In this document: in pieces, positions 60,585 through 64,000 of the stretch
How positions within the stretch are numbered: position 1 is the stretch's first letter
How the letters are laid out: each line of letters begins with the position of its first letter
Assembly: GCA_020161835.1 (NCBI GenBank)
Contig: JAIUNL010000001.1
Span: 186,001-250,000 of the forward strand
Source of the DNA: Bacteroidota bacterium
GTDB taxonomy: Bacteria; Bacteroidota; JABWAT01
Direction of reading: 5' to 3'
DNA length: 64,000 nt
The notes under the pieces: model-generated
Databases searched by the model: none
Told to the model about the DNA's origin: nothing
Seen by the model: only the letters and a program-made list of their open reading frames with translations
Position numbers and translations under genes: made by a program

Positions 60585-63500
60585 TTATAAACCTTTTTAG
60601 GAATTAAATATTTACTCGGTTGATTCATGTTAATTTTATCAATTTTTGGACCAGAAGTTGGACTATCAGGATTTCCAAAGGAGTGGATTACTTCAAAGGA
60701 AATTAAATTCCCAGATTTGTCTCTAATTATATTTTGAACCGCGCCAATATGGTCATATTCCCCTAATTCACCTTGTTGATCTTTTCTGGTCGTTTTGAAT
60801 GTAACATAATTTCCCTCTTCAAGGTTTTTAAAAGAACTTTCTTGGGATCCGGATGCGATCAATGCAACACCATTTGTCCAATTTCCTTTTTCTGTCTTTT
60901 TTTTAATACCCGGTTGTCCTTCCGCGGGATCCTCATTTCCCATGGCAACCTGACCACTTCTCATTAACCCAGCGCAATCTGTTTTTGCTCCGTTTTTTAC
61001 TTCCTCTGGTGACGGAGTTGGTTTTTTAGGATTATAACCATATGTACCTCCCGGATTTGCTTCAACGTATTTCTTTAATACTTCTAAAAATTGTGCACGT
61101 TGAACTGAATCCATCCCCGTAGGATCAATTACCCTCATCGGATTATTCCCCATCCCCACAAAAGGATTCGATGACAAATACCTTCCGGCATGCGGGTCAA
61201 CCTGCAAAAAGCGTCCTAACTGCGAATCGTACATTCGGGCTTCAAAGTAGTCGTATCCCGTTTCCAGATCTCTTTCTTTATTCTGGTATTTAAATTTACT
61301 ATCCGCTGGTGTTAAGGTGTGAACTGGGTCACGCATGACTGCACCAAATGGATAGTAATCGGTTTTGGAATCAATTCTGGGAGAACCGGAAAGATTCTTC
61401 AGGGTTTGTCTGATGTTCCCCAAATGATCTTTCACATAAAAATACTCTGACGGATAGTCAATCTGCCATTTCCCTTCCAGATCCGCTCCGTAAAAATTCA
61501 GGTAATTCATACCTGAAAGGGTATTGGTATATTCTCCCAGCAACTCTCCACCGCTTCCGCGAAGGTAATACTGAACCGTTGATCCTGTTTTTTTGAACCA
61601 CCGTTGTCCTTCCCAAAGATAGCCATAATTCACCGTTTGGGAAACTGTTGTAAGCTGTGTTGGAAGGTTAATTGAATTATATTTAATTCCATTTATGGCC
61701 CTAACTTTATCCTGGAGGACATTTCCATTTGCATCATAAACGTAAGCCAGATTATTTTCTTCAAAGACAACATTATCTATCCAGACATTGGCCGGCCAAA
61801 CTATGTTGTATGCTGAAAATTTCACAATTACAAAGCTGGCTGTTGCCGGCGCAGTTACAGATTTTGTCACATTCAACCATGTTGCAGAACTGACGTTATT
61901 CAACTGCACAGATGTTGAAAGGTTTGCCTTGTTTCCATCCAGCCAAACTAATGAAACTGAAAACCTTGCTGCCTGATTGATTTCTCCGTCAAAAATAAAA
62001 TCCGTTTTATAATTTAATTGCAACTGGTAAGTTCTGCTTCCGACAACCTGCACAGTATCCATCTGAATATTCGGATTTGGCTGTGTTGCCAATTGTTTTA
62101 AATTTAAAACTTTTCCCTTTACCGGGTCTGTGGTAATGCTCACCTGTGCGACGGTTGTTGATTTAAATTCCGGAGATGGCAACCCTGTCCCGGCAGGATA
62201 AGCCTCAAATCCGTCTGAAAGTCCCGGATAAACTACATTCTGATATTGAGTTGCACCTGTGACCGAAGAAACCTGTGTTTTTATATTCAGACTTTGGTCG
62301 AGTGCTACAGGTGAAAGATCAATCAGGTTCCGTAATTGTGATCCGTCATACTGATAAATAAAGTTATCTTTCAGTTCTGCATTTCCGGGTAAGGAAGGCG
62401 AATCCCAATTCCTTTTCAGATTCAGGATATTACCCATTAAATCATAAGAATAGGCAGAACCATACATGTTATTTTTAAGAATGGCTGTTGTGGTATTTGA
62501 AATCTTATCGGCAGAGCTTATTGATAGCCTGTTTAAATTATCGTACGCAAAAGTTTCAAGGAGATCATCCGAAATATCCTTATGACAGGTTAGCATCTGA
62601 GTTATGTTGCCTGCATACTGCGGATAGAGATTTCTTTCAGAAGAAAATGAAGGATTGTAATAATTGTATTTCAGACCAAACAGCCTGGTTGAATTGTTTG
62701 GCACATCAGCAAGTGAGGGGTAAACATCAAGAGAAGATAACCATCCTTCTTCGGTATAACCCATAAAGGTTTTTGTTTGAATTGGCCCAAAAGTTTTGTT
62801 TTTTAACTGACCAAACCGGTTAAAGTTATAAGTCAGAGTCGGGGCTGAAGGTTTTGCAGTTGTTTTGCTCAACCAGACTTTAGTTAACTGTCCGAACGGT
62901 GAATATTCAGCCCATTTGCGCTGGTAAAGAACACCATTCAGCAACAAGGCAGAAAAAGTAGGTTTTCCTGTCAGATCAAAGGTATAAACCACTTCTTCCT
63001 GTGTGACTCCATTCGGGTACGTTGTGTTCACTTTCGCAATCCAGCCTTCTTTCCGGTATTTAACCTCTTTTATGAATGTACCCATTGAACCATCCGGTTT
63101 TGGAACATTTTCCCTGACTTGCCAAATACGGCCTTCAGAAGTATCAGATCCATCATAAAAGAACTGCTGTTTCCAGATATAATCGGCAGGAAATGTAAAC
63201 CCACCCCGGTCAGAAAGATCTAACGCAGCGGTACCATTTAGTGGCGCTCCGGAAAAGGGGAAAACCGGATTTTCAGCATTGGAAGTAAAAAACCGGCCGG
63301 AACTGTTCATTTCTCCTGTCTCTATCAAACGGCCAAAACTATCATAATGAAATACCGACATCTTTCCTGCTAAAGATTGATTCGGATCAATACTCATTCT
63401 GATCTGTCCGTACTGGTCAAAGAGATACTCATAATCAGGATTTGAATTCACATCACTTTCGGGCTTAATTGCATTCTTTAGTTTGGCTGCCTGATAGGGT

Positions 63501-64000
63501 GTTTCTTTTCTGATCACATTACCGTCATTATCATACTCATAGCGGGTTTCGGTTCCATCCGGATGCGTAATTTTTACAAGCTGGTCAAGATCATTGTAGG
63601 TATAAAAGGTCGAACTCAGAGCCTGCAGATTCATCAGGTTAAAGGTTTCAAATTTAACTGGCGCCACGTATGAAGCACTGTCATGTGTCCAGCCCAGATC
63701 TGAATAATAATCAATTTTGTAAATCATTCCTGGTATTGCAGACGTGAATTTAATTGTATCTGAAAGGATAGGTCCGCTAAACCGTTGTACCGTATCCATT
63801 TCCTCATTCCAGGTATCATATTTCTGCAGGTTCAATGTTTTGCCTGCCTGAAGGTTATTGAAAACCAGATCTCCAACTTCAAGCGGATAACCATCAAAAT
63901 AGGTGGCATAAGCCTGACGGAACATTCTGGGGCGATGGTCAACCGACAAATCAAATGTGTTGTTAACCCCGCAATTTAAATTTTCAGCACTGGTATCCTG
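60572..64000 (-). CDS. RHS/YD-repeat protein with C-terminal NlpC/P60-like domain (5' end outside window)
   Basis: The minus-strand frame is open to the window edge, so 1142 C-terminal residues are visible and the N-terminus is missing; an internal TTG at 63949 is not the start. YD-repeats are visible, e.g. YNDLDQLVKITHPDGTETRY, YDSFGRLIETGEM and YDLMGNILNLKRNW. A carbohydrate-binding-like insert (about 600-740) is followed by the RHS core: VKDHLGNIRQTLKNLSG, DYYPFGAVMRD, then YFEARMYDSQLGRFLQVDPH and GNNPMRVIDPTGMD. After that boundary comes a 180-residue variable domain. Such proteins form a shell delivering a toxic tip to neighbours, or serve as surface proteins. The export route is not visible. 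Confidence 0.9.
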   Translation of the reverse strand, partial: QDTSAENLNCGVNNTFDLSVDHRPRMFRQAYATYFDGYPLEVGDLVFNNLQAGKTLNLQKYDTWNEEMDTVQRFSGPILSDTIKFTSAIPGMIYKIDYYSDLGWTHDSASYVAPVKFETFNLMNLQALSSTFYTYNDLDQLVKITHPDGTETRYEYDNDGNVIRKETPYQAAKLKNAIKPESDVNSNPDYEYLFDQYGQIRMSIDPNQSLAGKMSVFHYDSFGRLIETGEMNSSGRFFTSNAENPVFPFSGAPLNGTAALDLSDRGGFTFPADYIWKQQFFYDGSDTSEGRIWQVRENVPKPDGSMGTFIKEVKYRKEGWIAKVNTTYPNGVTQEEVVYTFDLTGKPTFSALLLNGVLYQRKWAEYSPFGQLTKVWLSKTTAKPSAPTLTYNFNRFGQLKNKTFGPIQTKTFMGYTEEGWLSSLDVYPSLADVPNNSTRLFGLKYNYYNPSFSSERNLYPQYAGNITQMLTCHKDISDDLLETFAYDNLNRLSISSADKISNTTTAILKNNMYGSAYSYDLMGNILNLKRNWDSPSLPGNAELKDNFIYQYDGSQLRNLIDLSPVALDQSLNIKTQVSSVTGATQYQNVVYPGLSDGFEAYPAGTGLPSPEFKSTTVAQVSITTDPVKGKVLNLKQLATQPNPNIQMDTVQVVGSRTYQLQLNYKTDFIFDGEINQAARFSVSLVWLDGNKANLSTSVQLNNVSSATWLNVTKSVTAPATASFVIVKFSAYNIVWPANVWIDNVVFEENNLAYVYDANGNVLQDKVRAINGIKYNSINLPTQLTTVSQTVNYGYLWEGQRWFKKTGSTVQYYLRGSGGELLGEYTNTLSGMNYLNFYGADLEGKWQIDYPSEYFYVKDHLGNIRQTLKNLSGSPRIDSKTDYYPFGAVMRDPVHTLTPADSKFKYQNKERDLETGYDYFEARMYDSQLGRFLQVDPHAGRYLSSNPFVGMGNNPMRVIDPTGMDSVQRAQFLEVLKKYVEANPGGTYGYNPKKPTPSPEEVKNGAKTDCAGLMRSGQVAMGNEDPAEGQPGIKKKTEKGNWTNGVALIASGSQESSFKNLEEGNYVTFKTTRKDQQGELGEYDHIGAVQNIIRDKSGNLISFEVIHSFGNPDSPTSGPKIDKINMNQPSKYLIPKKVYKWDD
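60575..61114 (-). other. Variable C-terminal domain of the RHS protein: NlpC/P60-like cysteine-peptidase-type fold
   Basis: 180 residues after the PTGMD boundary. Likely catalytic Cys in KTDCAGLMRSG (codon 60974-60976) and His in EYDHIGAVQNII (codon 60749-60751); LEEGNYVTFKTT before the His matches the GDlvfF strand of NlpC/P60 domains, and VIHSFG follows as mIHa. The spacing and order fit papain-like peptidoglycan amidases/peptidases, although substrates other than peptidoglycan are possible. Confidence 0.65.

Noticed and set aside
63949..63949. TTG as the start of the RHS gene
   Set aside because: The reading frame is open through 64000 with RHS-like content, so the gene simply continues beyond the window.
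1..64000. tRNA, rRNA, riboswitch or prophage genes
   Set aside because: I looked for cloverleaf ends, conserved rRNA segments and phage-type gene runs, and found nothing I could support by eye.

Overview
The window looks like a chromosome segment of a Gram-negative member of the FCB (Bacteroidota-Chlorobiota-Ignavibacteriota) assemblage, most likely Ignavibacteriota or a close relative. The evidence is two exported proteins ending in a type IX secretion sorting domain with a YPNPFNP start, a TonB-dependent receptor, several outer-membrane barrel proteins, Kdo and glycosyltransferase genes for LPS, and at least one Bacteroidota-style promoter (TTG, then TAnnTTT). Base composition is moderately AT-rich. 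I recognise no tRNA, rRNA, CRISPR array, transposase or phage gene.

Layout. 1-3000 (minus): LPS genes, namely an oxidoreductase cut by the window edge, waaA and a GT9 glycosyltransferase. 3160-5250 (plus): yajQ and a peptidoglycan amidase. 5525-9232 (minus): a MacA-like adaptor and two MacB-type permeases without an ATPase. 9419-16762 (plus): an S9 peptidase lipoprotein, a coupled M16 peptidase pair and a secreted endonuclease I. 16896-22061 (minus): ECF sigma factor, zinc-finger anti-sigma, a secreted protein, a LytR_C protein, rsfS and argS. 22304-28756 (minus): methyltransferase, epimerase, barrel protein, queE and an AsmA-like protein, with one unlisted small gene on the plus strand. 28916-42177: a Rof-like antiterminator, an exported AGE epimerase, a TPR/zinc membrane protein, lipoproteins, a DUF2167 operon, a glutamate-synthase-like enzyme and a second sigma factor in a barrel/sigma/membrane-protein operon. 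42271-48064 (minus): a TonB receptor and a CpxP-CpxR-CpxA-like stress system with a DUF4405 protein. 48314-58043: a secreted unknown, hutH, an SGDEF-AAA-TPR regulator, and the tightly coupled aroQ-flippase-DUF1385-prfA operon. 58645-59825 is a gene-free repeat island. 59826-64000 (minus) is an RHS-repeat protein with a variable C-terminal domain and an overlapping exported downstream gene.

The most interesting parts are these. (1) The RHS gene ends in an NlpC/P60-like cysteine-peptidase-type domain and is followed, with 13 bases of overlap, by an AT-rich gene for an exported protein that could be its immunity protein. (2) A family of word-like repeats (GTGACAAGGGAC / GTAACCCGT type) begins exactly at, or within a few bases of, the stop codons of several unrelated genes. 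(3) A 55-bp element with nested hairpins occurs in two full copies and one shortened copy, with one covarying stem pair. (4) Two copies of a roughly 200-bp non-coding element with ACCACG...CGTGGT ends lie in the repeat island, and one appears to interrupt a duplicated sequence. (5) A 57-residue ORF has a strong ribosome binding site. (6) A Rof-family antiterminator is encoded outside the Proteobacteria.

All calls come from reading the sequence and from memory of protein families. No database search or structure prediction was run.
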